Assembly (NCBI GenBank): GCA_016713535.1
Contig: JADJOY010000037.1
Coordinates: 52,349 to 116,348 of the forward strand
Reading direction: 5' to 3'
Source: JADJOY01 sp016713535 [NCBI: Deltaproteobacteria bacterium]
GTDB taxonomy: Bacteria; JADJOY01
Length of the DNA: 64,000 nucleotides
Under the pieces are notes generated by a model that worked only from the letters and a program-made list of their open reading frames with translations, was not told the origin of the DNA and made no database searches. Below, piece by piece: positions 7,837 to 17,241 of this stretch (positions are counted from its first letter, which is position 1; each line of letters starts with the position of its first letter). The position numbers and the translations under genes are program-made.

Positions 7837-10800
7837 GACGGCTCCTTCCGGTACACGAAGCGCTGGTAGAGGAGCGACACCAGGAGCAACCCGACCCCGA
7901 GCCCGAGGAACGACGCCGCCCGGTAGAGGCCGGTGAGGCCGGAGAGGTCCCACAGGAACACCTTCACCACCGCCACCGCGAGCACCGCCAGCGACACCCA
8001 GCGCAGCGGCTCGATCCCCCGCGCCACGCCGATCACGAGCAGCACCACCGCGTAGAGCGCCCACGCCACCGAGGTCGTGAGGTTGCGCGCCTGCGCGGTC
8101 CGCGAGAAGTCGAGCGAGAGGTGGGCACCGGTCCCGAACGCGTCCGCGATGGTGAGGTTGATCCACACGAAGCCGACGCCGACCGCCGCGAGCCCGAGCG
8201 CGCCCGCCAGCCACGGGCGCGGCTTCTGGTAGAGCGAGCGGCGCTCGCGTGGGCGCAGCCGCGCGACCTCGATCGGCGCGAGCCTGCGCGCGCTCTCGAC
8301 GAGCGCGACGGCCGGGACGCCGTAGGTGTAGAGCAGCCAGTTGAGCACCGGCAGCGTGCCGCGCGGGTGGTAGTCGAAGACCGCGCCGTTCGCCGTGAGG
8401 CGCACCGTGATGGTGGCGAGGAAGGCCACGGACACGTACTTGAGCCCGACCTGGTCGAGGCGCTCGAACAGCACCATCAGCGCGAGACCCTCGAGCGCCC
8501 AGCCGATGGTGATCCACTCGCGTTCGAGCTGCATCGGGATCGCCACCGAGACCAGTCCCAGCGCGATCGCGGCGAACCACGCCAGCGCCCAGCGCAGCCG
8601 CTCGCTGTCGCCCGCGAAGGCGCGGCGCGCGAGCGCGGCGCTCGCGACACTCGGCACCGCGAGGAGAAGCGGCAGCAGGCCGATCGCGCCGTCGCCCCAG
8701 GTGGCGAGCCAGGCGTCGCGCGCGGGCAAGAGCCACACCAGCGGCGCGAGCGCGGCGGCGCGCCACGCGCTCCTCGAGGTGTCGAAGCGGCGTCCCACCG
8801 CGAACGGCCAGCACGCGAAGAGCACGACCGCCAGCGCGTGGAACGGCAAACCCAGCCAGCGCGGCTCGCTCGTGGAGTCGACCATCCCTTGCCACGCCCC
8901 GTGCACCAGCGCCACCGCGAGCATCGCCGGGAACGCCCACCAGCCGTGGCCGGAGCGCGCGGCCGAGAGGAGCGCCAGGGCGCCGAACACCAGCGACGTG
9001 ACGAGGACGAGGACCGGCTCGTGGCGCAAGGGTCCGAAGGCGACCAGCGCCGCGGTGAAGACGGTGAGCCCGACCGGCAACAGCACCGCGACCAGCTCGC
9101 CCCCCAGCCACGGCCCGCCGCGGCGCCCGGCGAGTGCCGCGAGCTGGGCCGCGATCGCGGTCGCGACGAGCACCGCGACCACGAAGGACGCCGGCTGCTC
9201 GTCGAGCCCGTTGGCGAACCAGCCGACGAAGAGCGCGGTGACCAGGACGCCCGCCACGGCGCCGATCCAGGTCGCGCCCGAGAGCCGCGCCTCGCGCAGC
9301 AGCAGCCCGCCCAGCGCCCAGCCGAGGATCGGCATCGCCCACGGGCCGTTCGAGACGTCCCAGCGCAGCAACCAGCAAGCGAGGAAGACCAGCCCGGCGA
9401 CGAGAACGGGAACGGCTGGAACGGTGCTCGTGAGCTTGCGCCCACCGCGCCCGTCCCACTCGACGAACGCGTGGTGGAGGGCCGCGAGCGCGATCCACAC
9501 GATCATCACCGCCGTCAGGCTGCCTGGCTCCGGCGCGGTGCCGAGCCACACCGCGAGCAAGCCGAGCACCCCCGCCACGCCGACGAAGCCGAGCCCCGGC
9601 TCGCCGTGCGCCCGCGCGAGCGCCTGCGCCGCCAGGCTCAGGATCGCGCCGAAACCCGCGAGCGGAACGAGCGGAGCGACGAGCCCCTGGTGCTGGGCGA
9701 CGTAGACGCCGAACACGAACGGCGCGCCGGCGCCGATCGCCTGACCGAGCTTCCACCCCCCGCGCTCGGCCGCGGGCACCCGGAACCCGAGCACCGCGAA
9801 GAACACTCCGAAGAGCGCGAAGATCGTGAGCGCGAGGAAGAACTGCTCGGGCGTGAAGCGCGCGAACAACCACGCGCCCTGGATCGCGACGGTCAGCAAT
9901 GCACCGAGCAACCCGAGCTGCGGCCAGCGCTGCTTGAACGCGACCGCGAGCACGCCGAGGTCGAGGAGCAGCACGTACGAGAAGAGGCCGATCGGATGAT
10001 TCTCTCCGGTCGAGAGCACCAGCGGGGTCGCGAACCCACCCACCAGCCCCAGCACCGCGATCACCAGCGACGCTCGCCGCACCGACAGCAGGCCCGACAC
10101 GATCGTCACCAGCACCATCAGCACGAACGCGGGTGGCAGGCCGATGAGCTGATAGCGGCGGTACGCCGCCCACGCCACCGCGTAGAGGATCGCCGCGCCG
10201 GCACCGGCGAGAGCGTTCGCTCCCGCGGTGAGGCCGCGCCGGAACAAGAACCCCGAGCCCACCAGGCCACCGATGCCGGCGGCAAAGCCGAGCACCACGC
10301 GCGCCTCGGGCCCGAGCCAGCCCTGCTCGATCGCCGCCTTGAGGCCGAGGAGCGCCGCCATCACCATCGCGATCCCGGCGCCGATCGCCGCGCCGCGGAC
10401 GCCGAGGAGCTGCTCCAGCGACGCGCTCTTGGTCGGCTTCGAGGGCGGGGCCGAGCCCGCGCGCGCTCCGGGCGCGAGTGGGGGGACGGTGGGCGGCACG
10501 GCCGGCGTCGCGGGTGCGAGCGGGGGTGGTGGCGCGACGGCGGGCGCCTCACCCTCGACCGACGCGGGCGCACCCTCGAGTGGCGCGAGCGGTGCGCGCC
10601 GCCCGGGCCCCACCGCGGCGTCGAACACCTCTCGCGACAGAGCGTCGGCCTCGGCCGGTGCGCCTTTGGCCTCGGCCGGAAGTGCCTCGTGAGGTACCTC
10701 GAGTGGGCCCGCCGCCAGCGGCGCTCGGCCAGGCGCACCCGCGGGAGCCACGGGCGCCACCACGGCGGCGCCGCGCGGGCGGCGCACCGCGCTGCCGTTC

Positions 10801-12029
10801 TCGCGCGCCAGGGACTCGATGGCACGCCACGCGGCGTCCACCGTCTTCTCGAGCGCCTCGAGCGCGCGGCGCGACTTCCGTCGCTCCTTCGCCAGCCACA
10901 CCACGGTGGCGGGGAGGGCGAGGACGATCAGCTCGAACACGGAGCGTTCGCGGCAGCCGGCGAGCAAGGGGATGAGCGGCGCTTCGCCGCGGCGGTACCC
11001 CTGCCAGTCGGTCGATTCGTACCAGCGGATGGTCTCGCTCAGTCCGGTCATGGTGTCCGGGTATTGGAACACGAATCCGGTCGCGGCGAGACGCTCGTTG
11101 CTCATCGCGTGACCGGTCAGGAGATAGCGCACGCCGGTGGTCTCGAAGAGCGGGCGGGTGCGGGTCACGCGCGCGGCGCTCTCGACCAGCCACGCGGTGG
11201 CGAGCAGCGCGATGCCGGGAATGCGGATCGGCAGCACGCCGAGAAGCCCCTTGTGCGGGATCGCGCGCGCCGCGCCGCGGATCAGGTCGGCGTTGGTCAT
11301 CGATGTCGCGTCGCAGACGTTGTAGACGAGCTCCTCGAGCTTCGCGGCGTCGCGCCGCCAGGCGTCGGCGCGCTCGGCGAGGTGGTGGGCGGCCGCGGCG
11401 CAGTCGGCGGCGTGGACGTGGCTCGAGCGGGTGTCCGTGAGCCCCGGGATCCCGCACAGGATGCCCTTCTTGATCAGGTAGAGCGCCTGAGCGTCGCCGT
11501 AGCTGCTGCCCGGGCCGTAGACCGCGCCGGGGCGCACCACGATCACGCCGAGCCCATCCTTGCCGTTGTGCTGGAACGCGCGCAGCTCCCCTTCCCACTT
11601 CGAACGGCTGTAGGGCTCCGAGGGCGAGGGTGGGTCGGTCTCGGTCACCGCGCGGTTGCCGTAGCCGAAGCCGTACACCGCGCCGGACGAGAACACCACC
11701 AGCTCGCCGACGCCGTGGCTCCGCGCCGACTCGCACAGGAAGTCGGTGGCCTCCGCGTTGGCGTGGACCAGCTCCTCCGGCGACGCGAAGAAATCGAACA
11801 GCCCGGCGACGTGGTAGATGCGCGCGACACCCGCGAGGTGCGGGTCCACCGCGTGGGGACGCGCGAGGTCGACCGCCGCCCACTCGACGTCGCGAAAGCG
11901 CTCGTGACCGAGGAACGAAGGGCGCCGCCGCGACACCGCGCGCACCCGCCAGCCGTCACGCACCAACCGATCGACGAGATAGGGCCCGATGAAGCCGCTC
12001 GCCCCGGTGACCAACGCCGTTCTCGCCAC
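7833..12029 (-). CDS. Fusion of NAD-dependent epimerase (extended SDR) with DUF2339 multi-pass membrane protein
   Basis: A continuous 1398-residue reading frame starting at GTG 12029, preceded by GGAG. Residues 1-345 are an extended SDR: the nucleotide site TGASGFIG, FSSGAVYGFG, and the catalytic Tyr/Lys in EPYSRSKWEGEL, ending RWYESTDWQGY. From about residue 364 a new domain begins (VFELIVLALPATVVWLAKERR) with a coiled helix and a Pro/Ala-rich linker (400-540). About 25 membrane segments typical of DUF2339 follow, ending QRFVYRKEPS. There is no stop between the parts. A GTG at 10940 could start DUF2339 separately, but no convincing ribosome site precedes it. The stop overlaps DUF3999. The role of the pair is unknown; the SDR likely acts on a sugar nucleotide or a lipid-linked substrate. 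Confidence 0.75.
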   Translation of the reverse strand: MARTALVTGASGFIGPYLVDRLVRDGWRVRAVSRRRPSFLGHERFRDVEWAAVDLARPHAVDPHLAGVARIYHVAGLFDFFASPEELVHANAEATDFLCESARSHGVGELVVFSSGAVYGFGYGNRAVTETDPPSPSEPYSRSKWEGELRAFQHNGKDGLGVIVVRPGAVYGPGSSYGDAQALYLIKKGILCGIPGLTDTRSSHVHAADCAAAAHHLAERADAWRRDAAKLEELVYNVCDATSMTNADLIRGAARAIPHKGLLGVLPIRIPGIALLATAWLVESAARVTRTRPLFETTGVRYLLTGHAMSNERLAATGFVFQYPDTMTGLSETIRWYESTDWQGYRRGEAPLIPLLAGCRERSVFELIVLALPATVVWLAKERRKSRRALEALEKTVDAAWRAIESLARENGSAVRRPRGAAVVAPVAPAGAPGRAPLAAGPLEVPHEALPAEAKGAPAEADALSREVFDAAVGPGRRAPLAPLEGAPASVEGEAPAVAPPPPLAPATPAVPPTVPPLAPGARAGSAPPSKPTKSASLEQLLGVRGAAIGAGIAMVMAALLGLKAAIEQGWLGPEARVVLGFAAGIGGLVGSGFLFRRGLTAGANALAGAGAAILYAVAWAAYRRYQLIGLPPAFVLMVLVTIVSGLLSVRRASLVIAVLGLVGGFATPLVLSTGENHPIGLFSYVLLLDLGVLAVAFKQRWPQLGLLGALLTVAIQGAWLFARFTPEQFFLALTIFALFGVFFAVLGFRVPAAERGGWKLGQAIGAGAPFVFGVYVAQHQGLVAPLVPLAGFGAILSLAAQALARAHGEPGLGFVGVAGVLGLLAVWLGTAPEPGSLTAVMIVWIALAALHHAFVEWDGRGGRKLTSTVPAVPVLVAGLVFLACWLLRWDVSNGPWAMPILGWALGGLLLREARLSGATWIGAVAGVLVTALFVGWFANGLDEQPASFVVAVLVATAIAAQLAALAGRRGGPWLGGELVAVLLPVGLTVFTAALVAFGPLRHEPVLVLVTSLVFGALALLSAARSGHGWWAFPAMLAVALVHGAWQGMVDSTSEPRWLGLPFHALAVVLFACWPFAVGRRFDTSRSAWRAAALAPLVWLLPARDAWLATWGDGAIGLLPLLLAVPSVASAALARRAFAGDSERLRWALAWFAAIALGLVSVAIPMQLEREWITIGWALEGLALMVLFERLDQVGLKYVSVAFLATITVRLTANGAVFDYHPRGTLPVLNWLLYTYGVPAVALVESARRLAPIEVARLRPRERRSLYQKPRPWLAGALGLAAVGVGFVWINLTIADAFGTGAHLSLDFSRTAQARNLTTSVAWALYAVVLLVIGVARGIEPLRWVSLAVLAVAVVKVFLWDLSGLTGLYRAASFLGLGVGLLLVSLLYQRFVYRKEPS

Positions 12030-12048
12030 GTGTGCGCTCCGCGACCAC

Positions 12049-14193
12049 TCAGAAGAACGAGAGCTGGAAGTCGTCCTTGGTGAGCTCGACCTTGGTGTTG
12101 ACGTCGCCGATCTCGATCCACGCCACCGGCGAGGAGTTGCCGGCGATGAACGACTCGACGCGCTCGGGCAGCCCGGTCGCCGGATCGAGGACGATACGCA
12201 GCTTCTTGATGCGGACGTTGGAGGCGCCGGTGCCGAGCGGGCTGTGCAGGTCCACCGTGTCCTTGCGGGTGGTGACCAGCGTCAGCACCGTGTGCTTCTG
12301 GCCGCTCAGCTCGACCTCGCTCACCTCGCCGTAGCCCGGTGAGGTGAACGCCTTCCACCCCTCGACCATCGACCAGTAGTCCTGGTTGATGACGGTCTCG
12401 CCCCACCACCAGCTCGCGGCGTCGGCGGCCTTCATCTCGACGGTGCCGAACACCTTGCGCACGCCGTTGCCGCGCGCCACGACGCGGTCCTCGTCGCCGA
12501 AGTACGCGGTCTGGATGCCGGCGGCGATGGGATCGTCGTAGTTCGACTCGACCTTGTCGATCGACCAGTGCACCCAGCGCGGCTCGCGGTGGAACTTGCC
12601 CTCGTAGGTGCGCGTGCCCTCGAGCTTGCGGCCGCGGTACGTCGAGGAATACACGTGCAACGTCGCGGTGTAGGCGTCGACGGCCGCGGCCTTCTGCTCG
12701 ATCGAGGCGAGCACGTCGCGCCATCGGTCGTCGCCGCTCTCGTCGCCGCCCTTGGCGGCGCGCGCCTTGGTCGCTGGACCACGGAAGTCCATCTTGAGCG
12801 GCCGGTCGAGCTGCGCGAGGTAGAGCAGCTCCTTACCCGGCTCGTAGTTCGAGATCGCGTAGAGATACGCGTTGAAGGTGTGCTTGCCCTTCTTGATGTC
12901 GAGCCCGCCCAGCAGATCGCGCCCGATCTCGTGCACGCCGGGCACGAACTCCGGCGAGTCGGTGACCGAGTCGTCGTCCACGTAGTGCAGGCGTTGCTCG
13001 AGCGGCAGCGTCGGCCCCATCACCACCCGCGACATCAGGGTACCGGCGGGGCCGGTCGCGAGCTGCCACGTCTGCCCTTGCGTCACCAGCTTCTTCTCGG
13101 CGGCGCTCATGGTGCCGTCGAGGGGCGGGATGTCGTGGTTGTCCTGGGTGATCACGTGCATGCCGTGCGCCTCGTGGGAAAGGTCGAGGCCTGCGCGGAT
13201 GTCGAGCTTGGAGAGCACCGAGCCCAGGTTGACGGGCACGTCCATGATGTTCGGTGCTTCGAGGAAGTCGCGGTAGTAGATGTTGTCGACGGCGATGGGC
13301 GGCGCGTAGATGCCGAACATCAGGTGCATCGAGGTCTCGACGCGGCGGATCCCGCGCACCGGACCCACGCGCCACGCGAGCAGCTTGGAGCGGAACTCGT
13401 CCTCGTTGCGCGAGAAGCTGAGCAGACCCCACAGGATCTGCGCATCGGTGCGCAGCTTGAGGCGGTCGAGGAAGTTCTTGCCCGAGCCGCCGGCGTCGAG
13501 GGTGATCGCGAGGTAGTTGGGATAGGCACGGCGGTTGCCCTCGCCGTCGTCCGGGAACCCCATCGAGAACACCGACGTCGAGATGCGGTCGGCCTTGGGG
13601 TCGAAGCTCACGTAGCTGGTGGTCGAACGCGGCGCGTCCGTGCGCCGGAAGCGCGCCACGTAGGCCCAGGCCTTCTCGTGGCCGACCGGATCCTCGAGCT
13701 GGACCTCGGCCTGGAGATCGACGTCCGGGAACGCGCTCCACACCGAGGCCGGCGCCTTGTCGCCGGCATCCGAGACCAGGAACACGAGCTCGTCGTTGTC
13801 GTCGTAGCGACCGCCGTCGGAATCGGCCTCGGCGAACGGCCCCTGGTCGAGGACCAGGAAGCCGAACGGGTTGCGCTCGTCCATCTGGAACGGGATCGGG
13901 ACGAGCGCGCCGTCGCTGTACGCGAACACGGCGAGCTGCCACGGCTGCGTGCCGACCATCGCCGGTACGTCCTCGCCGAACACCACGACGCGATCGGCCG
14001 CGCGCGTCAGCGTCTTGGGCACCGCCGGAGCCTCGGCGGGCGCGGCACCCGAGTCAGCGGAGGGGGGAGGGTTTGGCTCGGTGGCGTTCGCCGTGGACGT
14101 GGACGTGGCGAGCCAACATGCGCCCAGAATCAACGCACCCAGCACGATCCGGCGCGCGTGCGTGTACGCGGAAGAGGAGTTCGAAGCTGTCAT
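12049..14193 (-). CDS. Large exported protein, possible LolA/DUF1571-like C-terminal domain
   Basis: A 714-residue protein starting at MTASNSSSAYTHARR (14193). Its signal peptide has the core IVLGALILGACWLA and a likely cut near TANATEP. Residues 60-500 are an unrecognised beta-rich domain with many acidic loops (DSDGGRYDDNDELVFLV). From about residue 510 (VLASIEQKAAAVDAYTATLH) to the end, the alternation of strands with RKLEGTRTYEGKFHREP and RIVLDPATGLPERVESF resembles the LolA/DUF1571 fold that binds lipids in the periplasm. It lies 19 bp downstream of the SDR-DUF2339 start on the same strand, so it may be the first gene of that operon. Function is inferred only. Confidence 0.6.
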   Translation of the reverse strand: MTASNSSSAYTHARRIVLGALILGACWLATSTSTANATEPNPPPSADSGAAPAEAPAVPKTLTRAADRVVVFGEDVPAMVGTQPWQLAVFAYSDGALVPIPFQMDERNPFGFLVLDQGPFAEADSDGGRYDDNDELVFLVSDAGDKAPASVWSAFPDVDLQAEVQLEDPVGHEKAWAYVARFRRTDAPRSTTSYVSFDPKADRISTSVFSMGFPDDGEGNRRAYPNYLAITLDAGGSGKNFLDRLKLRTDAQILWGLLSFSRNEDEFRSKLLAWRVGPVRGIRRVETSMHLMFGIYAPPIAVDNIYYRDFLEAPNIMDVPVNLGSVLSKLDIRAGLDLSHEAHGMHVITQDNHDIPPLDGTMSAAEKKLVTQGQTWQLATGPAGTLMSRVVMGPTLPLEQRLHYVDDDSVTDSPEFVPGVHEIGRDLLGGLDIKKGKHTFNAYLYAISNYEPGKELLYLAQLDRPLKMDFRGPATKARAAKGGDESGDDRWRDVLASIEQKAAAVDAYTATLHVYSSTYRGRKLEGTRTYEGKFHREPRWVHWSIDKVESNYDDPIAAGIQTAYFGDEDRVVARGNGVRKVFGTVEMKAADAASWWWGETVINQDYWSMVEGWKAFTSPGYGEVSEVELSGQKHTVLTLVTTRKDTVDLHSPLGTGASNVRIKKLRIVLDPATGLPERVESFIAGNSSPVAWIEIGDVNTKVELTKDDFQLSFF

Positions 14194-14550
14194 GGGAGGG
14201 GCCCGAAACCGCGGGGTTCTCGCGAATCTCGCGCAGTATCCGGAGCCGTCCGGAGCATTGGCAACCACACGGTCCCGCGTCATGAAGTTGACGTGTGGCG
14301 CGTGTGCACCCCCCGTCGAGCGCCACCTCGAGCACGGCGTGGGCGCGGCGCCGGCCCCGCTCTTCCGCTGGTGGCCACCACGCAACCCACGGAATTCCAC
14401 GGCGAAACCCGTGGACATCGACCTCACCGCGGCGGCGTCCGCGGAGCGGCCGCGGGAGCGGCATGGAATCTGCTCGATCCAGGGCTGCCGAGCGCCGGGA
14501 CGAAGCGCGCTCGAAGACGGACCGATCCACGGTTCGGCAGGGAGGCCGAC
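14194..14550. other. Divergent intergenic region without a gene
   Basis: This 357-bp space separates the exported-protein gene (minus) from the pilin-like gene (plus) and must hold both promoters. I could not assign a convincing -35/-10 or sigma-54 site in this GC-rich sequence. The only clear signal is the ribosome site GGAGG at 14541-14545 in front of the pilin GTG. None of the intergenic hairpin repeats occurs here. Confidence 0.4.
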
Positions 14551-15045
14551 GTGAAACCCCGACTCCGATCCGACCCGCGCGGCTTCACGCTCATCGAGCT
14601 GCTGATCGCGCTCGCGATCGTGGGCATCATGGCCGCGATCGCCATCCCCCAGCTCCTCGGCTCACGCACGAAGGCGCTCAAGGCCAAGTGCGACGAGATG
14701 GCCCACGCCCTCGACGGCGAGCTCGTCATGGAGGCGCAGAAGGCCATGGACTTGAAGGCCAGCAACCCCTCGTCGCCGGAGCCCGCGATCATGGCGATGG
14801 CGACGGTCGCCGGACGGCACCACGACCAGAGCCCGGCGCTCAGGGGGAAGAAGCCGGTGTGCAACGACACCAACCGGTGGGGCTATCAGAACGACTGCAT
14901 GTACCTGGCGCAGTTCTTCCCGCAGGGCCTCAACAAGTGCCAGGTCTTCTTCGACCTCAACTACCCGAACACGCCGTACATCGAGGTCGCGTACAAGAAC
15001 TTCGACGGCGCCGTGACCACCTTCAAAGTGGTGTTCGACAAGTGA
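14551..15045 (+). CDS. Type IV pilin-like protein
   Basis: A 164-residue prepilin with a classic class III leader. The short basic MKPRLRSDPRG precedes the processing site G|FTLIELLIALAIVGIMAA, with Glu5 of the mature protein in place. The first 25 mature residues form the hydrophobic stalk helix, continuing into the amphipathic SRTKALKAKCDEMAHAL. The C-terminal globular part has three cysteines (PVCNDTN, NDCMYL, NKCQVFF), two of which could pair. Translation starts at GTG 14551, five bases after GGAGG. It could be a major pilin, a minor pilin or a type II secretion pseudopilin; no prepilin peptidase or assembly ATPase is nearby. Confidence 0.85.
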   Translation: MKPRLRSDPRGFTLIELLIALAIVGIMAAIAIPQLLGSRTKALKAKCDEMAHALDGELVMEAQKAMDLKASNPSSPEPAIMAMATVAGRHHDQSPALRGKKPVCNDTNRWGYQNDCMYLAQFFPQGLNKCQVFFDLNYPNTPYIEVAYKNFDGAVTTFKVVFDK

Positions 15046-15046
15046 G

Positions 15047-15496
15047 ATGAAAGCGCCCGCCCTGCTGGTGCTGATCGGTATCGAGAGCGCCGTCGCCGTC
15101 GCCCTCGCGGTCCATCCACCGCGCGTCACGGCGCGCTACGCGGACGTGGACTGCGTGTCCGTCCGGGAGGGGCTCGCGATCCAGATCGGCACCACGCTCG
15201 ACCTCGAGCTCCACCACGCGCGGACCGATCCAACGGTGTCGCCGGCGGTCGCGGCGGTGCGCGGCGCGCAGAAGCTGTGGCCGAGCATCCCGCCCAGCCC
15301 GAGCGACCCCAAGCAGCCGGCGTTCCAGCTCGTCGAGAGCACCGACTACGTGCCCGTGCGGCGTCAGGCGTGCACCGCGCTCGTCCTCGCCGATCCGGAG
15401 CCCGAGGGCACCGCCGTGGTGATCCGCCAGTTCGCGCACGATGGCCTCGGCGAGATCGCGGTGCAGCCCGGCCAGCGGCTGGTGCCTCCCGCGTAA
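15047..15496 (+). CDS. Small exported or membrane-anchored protein linked to the pilin gene
   Basis: A 149-residue protein with an N-terminal hydrophobic segment (ALLVLIGIESAVAVALAV) acting as a signal or anchor. A soluble domain follows with two cysteines (DVDCVSV and RQACTAL). No family is recognised. It starts one base after the pilin stop (TGAGATG), so the two genes are certainly co-transcribed and probably coupled. A role in pilus assembly or as an accessory subunit is only an inference from position. A short hairpin-forming stretch follows the stop. Confidence 0.6.
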   Translation: MKAPALLVLIGIESAVAVALAVHPPRVTARYADVDCVSVREGLAIQIGTTLDLELHHARTDPTVSPAVAAVRGAQKLWPSIPPSPSDPKQPAFQLVESTDYVPVRRQACTALVLADPEPEGTAVVIRQFAHDGLGEIAVQPGQRLVPPA

Positions 15497-15499
15497 CCT

Positions 15500-15587
15500 C
15501 GGCCATGGAGGGTCGTCGCTTCGTCGACGACCCCAGGCAAGGGTTGGCGCGGCCGACGAAGCGGTCGCCCTCCACAGCCTCGACCGC
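15500..15587. repeat. Hairpin-forming intergenic repeat between convergent genes
   Basis: Contains ggagggtcgtcgcttcgtcgacgacc (a stem with TTCG-type loop) and a distal gcggtcgccctcc arm that can also pair with the opening ggagggtcg. It is the same style as the GGAGGG hairpins at 19.7, 27.4, 33.8 and 52.2 kb. Placed between convergent stops, it could serve as a bidirectional terminator. Confidence 0.5.
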
Positions 15588-16691
15588 TCACGGGCTGGCG
15601 CGGAGGTAGCCGCCTTCCCACACGGCGACCGCCTTGCCACCGTATTCGAAGCGCGCCGACTCGTAGCCCGCCTCGGCGATCGCCTTGGTGAGGTCGAGAA
15701 GTGCCTTCCGATCGGTGTCGAAGTCGGTGAAGCTCGCCAGGCGCACGACGTAGGCCTTGCCGACCGCCTTGCCGTCCACGCTCGCCAGGATGCGCCTGGC
15801 CTCGGCGCCAGGCCCGGCCGGCGACACGTCGCGGGTGAGCTGGAGCGCCACCACCGCCGCGATCACGACCGGCATGAGCGCGAACGCGACGATCTTGAGC
15901 AGCCGCACTTCCTTCGCCGAGAACCGCACCTTCAGGCGTCCCAGGCGCACGTTCTCGGCCGGTCCCGCGGCGGCGGCGCGCGGCGGCGGTGACGCGGGCC
16001 TCTCGGCGCGGGGGCGCGCGAGCTCCCCGAGATCCAGGGGCGCCGGCGCCTCGCCTGGTTCGAGCCGCGCCGCGTCGCTCTCGAGGCCGATGGAGACGTT
16101 GCCGAGCGTGACCTCGGTGAAGGTGGCGAGCGCCGACAGCTCGCGGCCGAGCTTGCGCACGCCGTCGCGGATCACGGCGGGCACCGCTTCGGTGGCGAAG
16201 AGCTCGCTCATGCGCTCCTCGAGCCCGATGAGCGCGAGACTCACGCGTTCGAGGTCGTTGGCGTCGTCGACGCCGAGCCGCTCGAGGCGGAAGTCGCGCG
16301 CGGCGAGCACGTCGACCAGCCACATCTGCAGCGCGAGCGCGTCGATCACCGCCGCCGCCGCGGGCGCGAGCTCCGGCTCGACGGCGGCCGCGGGCTCGTC
16401 CTCCGCCGTCGATGCGACCTCGAGCACGTCCGTCGGCGCGTCGGGATCGGTCGAGTCGACCTGCTCGGGCTCGTCCGCGGCCTCCGCCGGCTCGATCGGC
16501 ACGGCCTCCTCGACGACCGGAGGCGGGGTGGGGAGCAAGACGTCGACCAGCCACTCGCGCGCCAGCCCGCCCACCGGCGCCAACCGCCGGCCTCGATACG
16601 CGAGCCGCACGCGCGGCGCGTCGCTCTCCGAGAGCTCCGCGCCGAGGGCGAAGAGCCGCCGGCGGTGCTCGCTCAGATCGAGTTGCGCCAC
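15588..16691 (-). CDS. Single-pass membrane protein of unknown function
   Basis: A 367-residue protein. It has an N-terminal cytoplasmic region with acidic, Pro/Glu/Ala-rich low complexity (residues 50-110) and a helical segment (LALQMWLVDVLAARDFRLERL). A second helical block (LERVSLALIGLEERMSELF) and a Pro-rich linker follow. The one transmembrane helix lies near residues 272-292 (LLKIVAFALMPVVIAAVVAL), then a C-terminal extracytoplasmic domain of about 70 residues (YVVRLASFTDFDTDRKALLDL). The family is not identified. The gene overlaps the end of the PilZ gene by 19 bp, suggesting a coupled pair that might link c-di-GMP sensing to the membrane. Confidence 0.6.
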   Translation of the reverse strand: MAQLDLSEHRRRLFALGAELSESDAPRVRLAYRGRRLAPVGGLAREWLVDVLLPTPPPVVEEAVPIEPAEAADEPEQVDSTDPDAPTDVLEVASTAEDEPAAAVEPELAPAAAAVIDALALQMWLVDVLAARDFRLERLGVDDANDLERVSLALIGLEERMSELFATEAVPAVIRDGVRKLGRELSALATFTEVTLGNVSIGLESDAARLEPGEAPAPLDLGELARPRAERPASPPPRAAAAGPAENVRLGRLKVRFSAKEVRLLKIVAFALMPVVIAAVVALQLTRDVSPAGPGAEARRILASVDGKAVGKAYVVRLASFTDFDTDRKALLDLTKAIAEAGYESARFEYGGKAVAVWEGGYLRASP

Positions 16692-17164
16692 GCCTCACCC
16701 GTCGCGTCGGCCTCGATCCACTGGAGCGGCCGCGTGTCCTGACCCGGCGCAGCGGTCTCGTTCGCGAACGGCCACGCGAGCTGGCCCTCGCGGGTCAGAG
16801 CCACCGCCGAGGAGTAGTCGTCGATGAAGCGCTCGATCCGCTGGCGAACGTCGTCGGGCGGGTCGACGAGCTGCATGCCGAAGCCGTGGACCACCTCGGT
16901 GCCGGAGCGGCGGTTCAGGGAGACGATCTGCGCCACCGCGCGCAGCTCGCCGAGCTCGCGGCCGAGCGGGATCTCGACGACGAGCCGCGAGTTCATCGAG
17001 TAGAGGACGTCGGTCTGCACGAAGGCACCGTCGGCGCCGATCGAGGTCACGACGCCGAGGTGATACTGGTTGCCGTCGGCGCTGAAGCGCGCGCGCAGCG
17101 ACACGTCGCGGCGGCGATACCGGCGCTGCGGCTGGGCCTCGGGCTTCGCGTCCTTGGGATTCAT
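16673..17164 (-). CDS. PilZ domain protein
   Basis: A 163-residue cytoplasmic protein from ATG 17164. The c-di-GMP binding motif RRYRRRDVSLRARF matches the RxxxR element, followed by the second motif in a form close to D/NxSxxG (TSIGADGAFVQTDV). The beta-barrel pattern continues to GFGMQLVDPPDDVRQRIERF, the usual PilZ ending. A 50-residue extension follows with no known motif (AWPFANETAAPGQ). The motif Ser is replaced by Gly in SIGADG, so ligand affinity is uncertain. Its last 19 bp overlap the downstream membrane-protein gene. It is divergent from folK 78 bp away. Confidence 0.82.
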   Translation of the reverse strand: MNPKDAKPEAQPQRRYRRRDVSLRARFSADGNQYHLGVVTSIGADGAFVQTDVLYSMNSRLVVEIPLGRELGELRAVAQIVSLNRRSGTEVVHGFGMQLVDPPDDVRQRIERFIDDYSSAVALTREGQLAWPFANETAAPGQDTRPLQWIEADATGEAWRNSI

Positions 17165-17241
17165 GGCGCCATCGATCGAGGCGCCATCGTAGCCCGCCAC
17201 AGGTAGCTTTTCACGCGACGCGAGTGCCTCCGGAGAACGCG

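Noticed and set aside
8121-12083. Plus-strand open frame of about 1320 codons
   Set aside because: Antisense to the SDR-DUF2339 gene. Dense Arg/Glu/Gln low complexity, as expected from GC-rich antisense codons.
14551-15050. Second protein antisense or in alternate frame of the pilin gene
   Set aside because: No ribosome site or motif. The pilin frame has a leader and class III cleavage site and explains the region.
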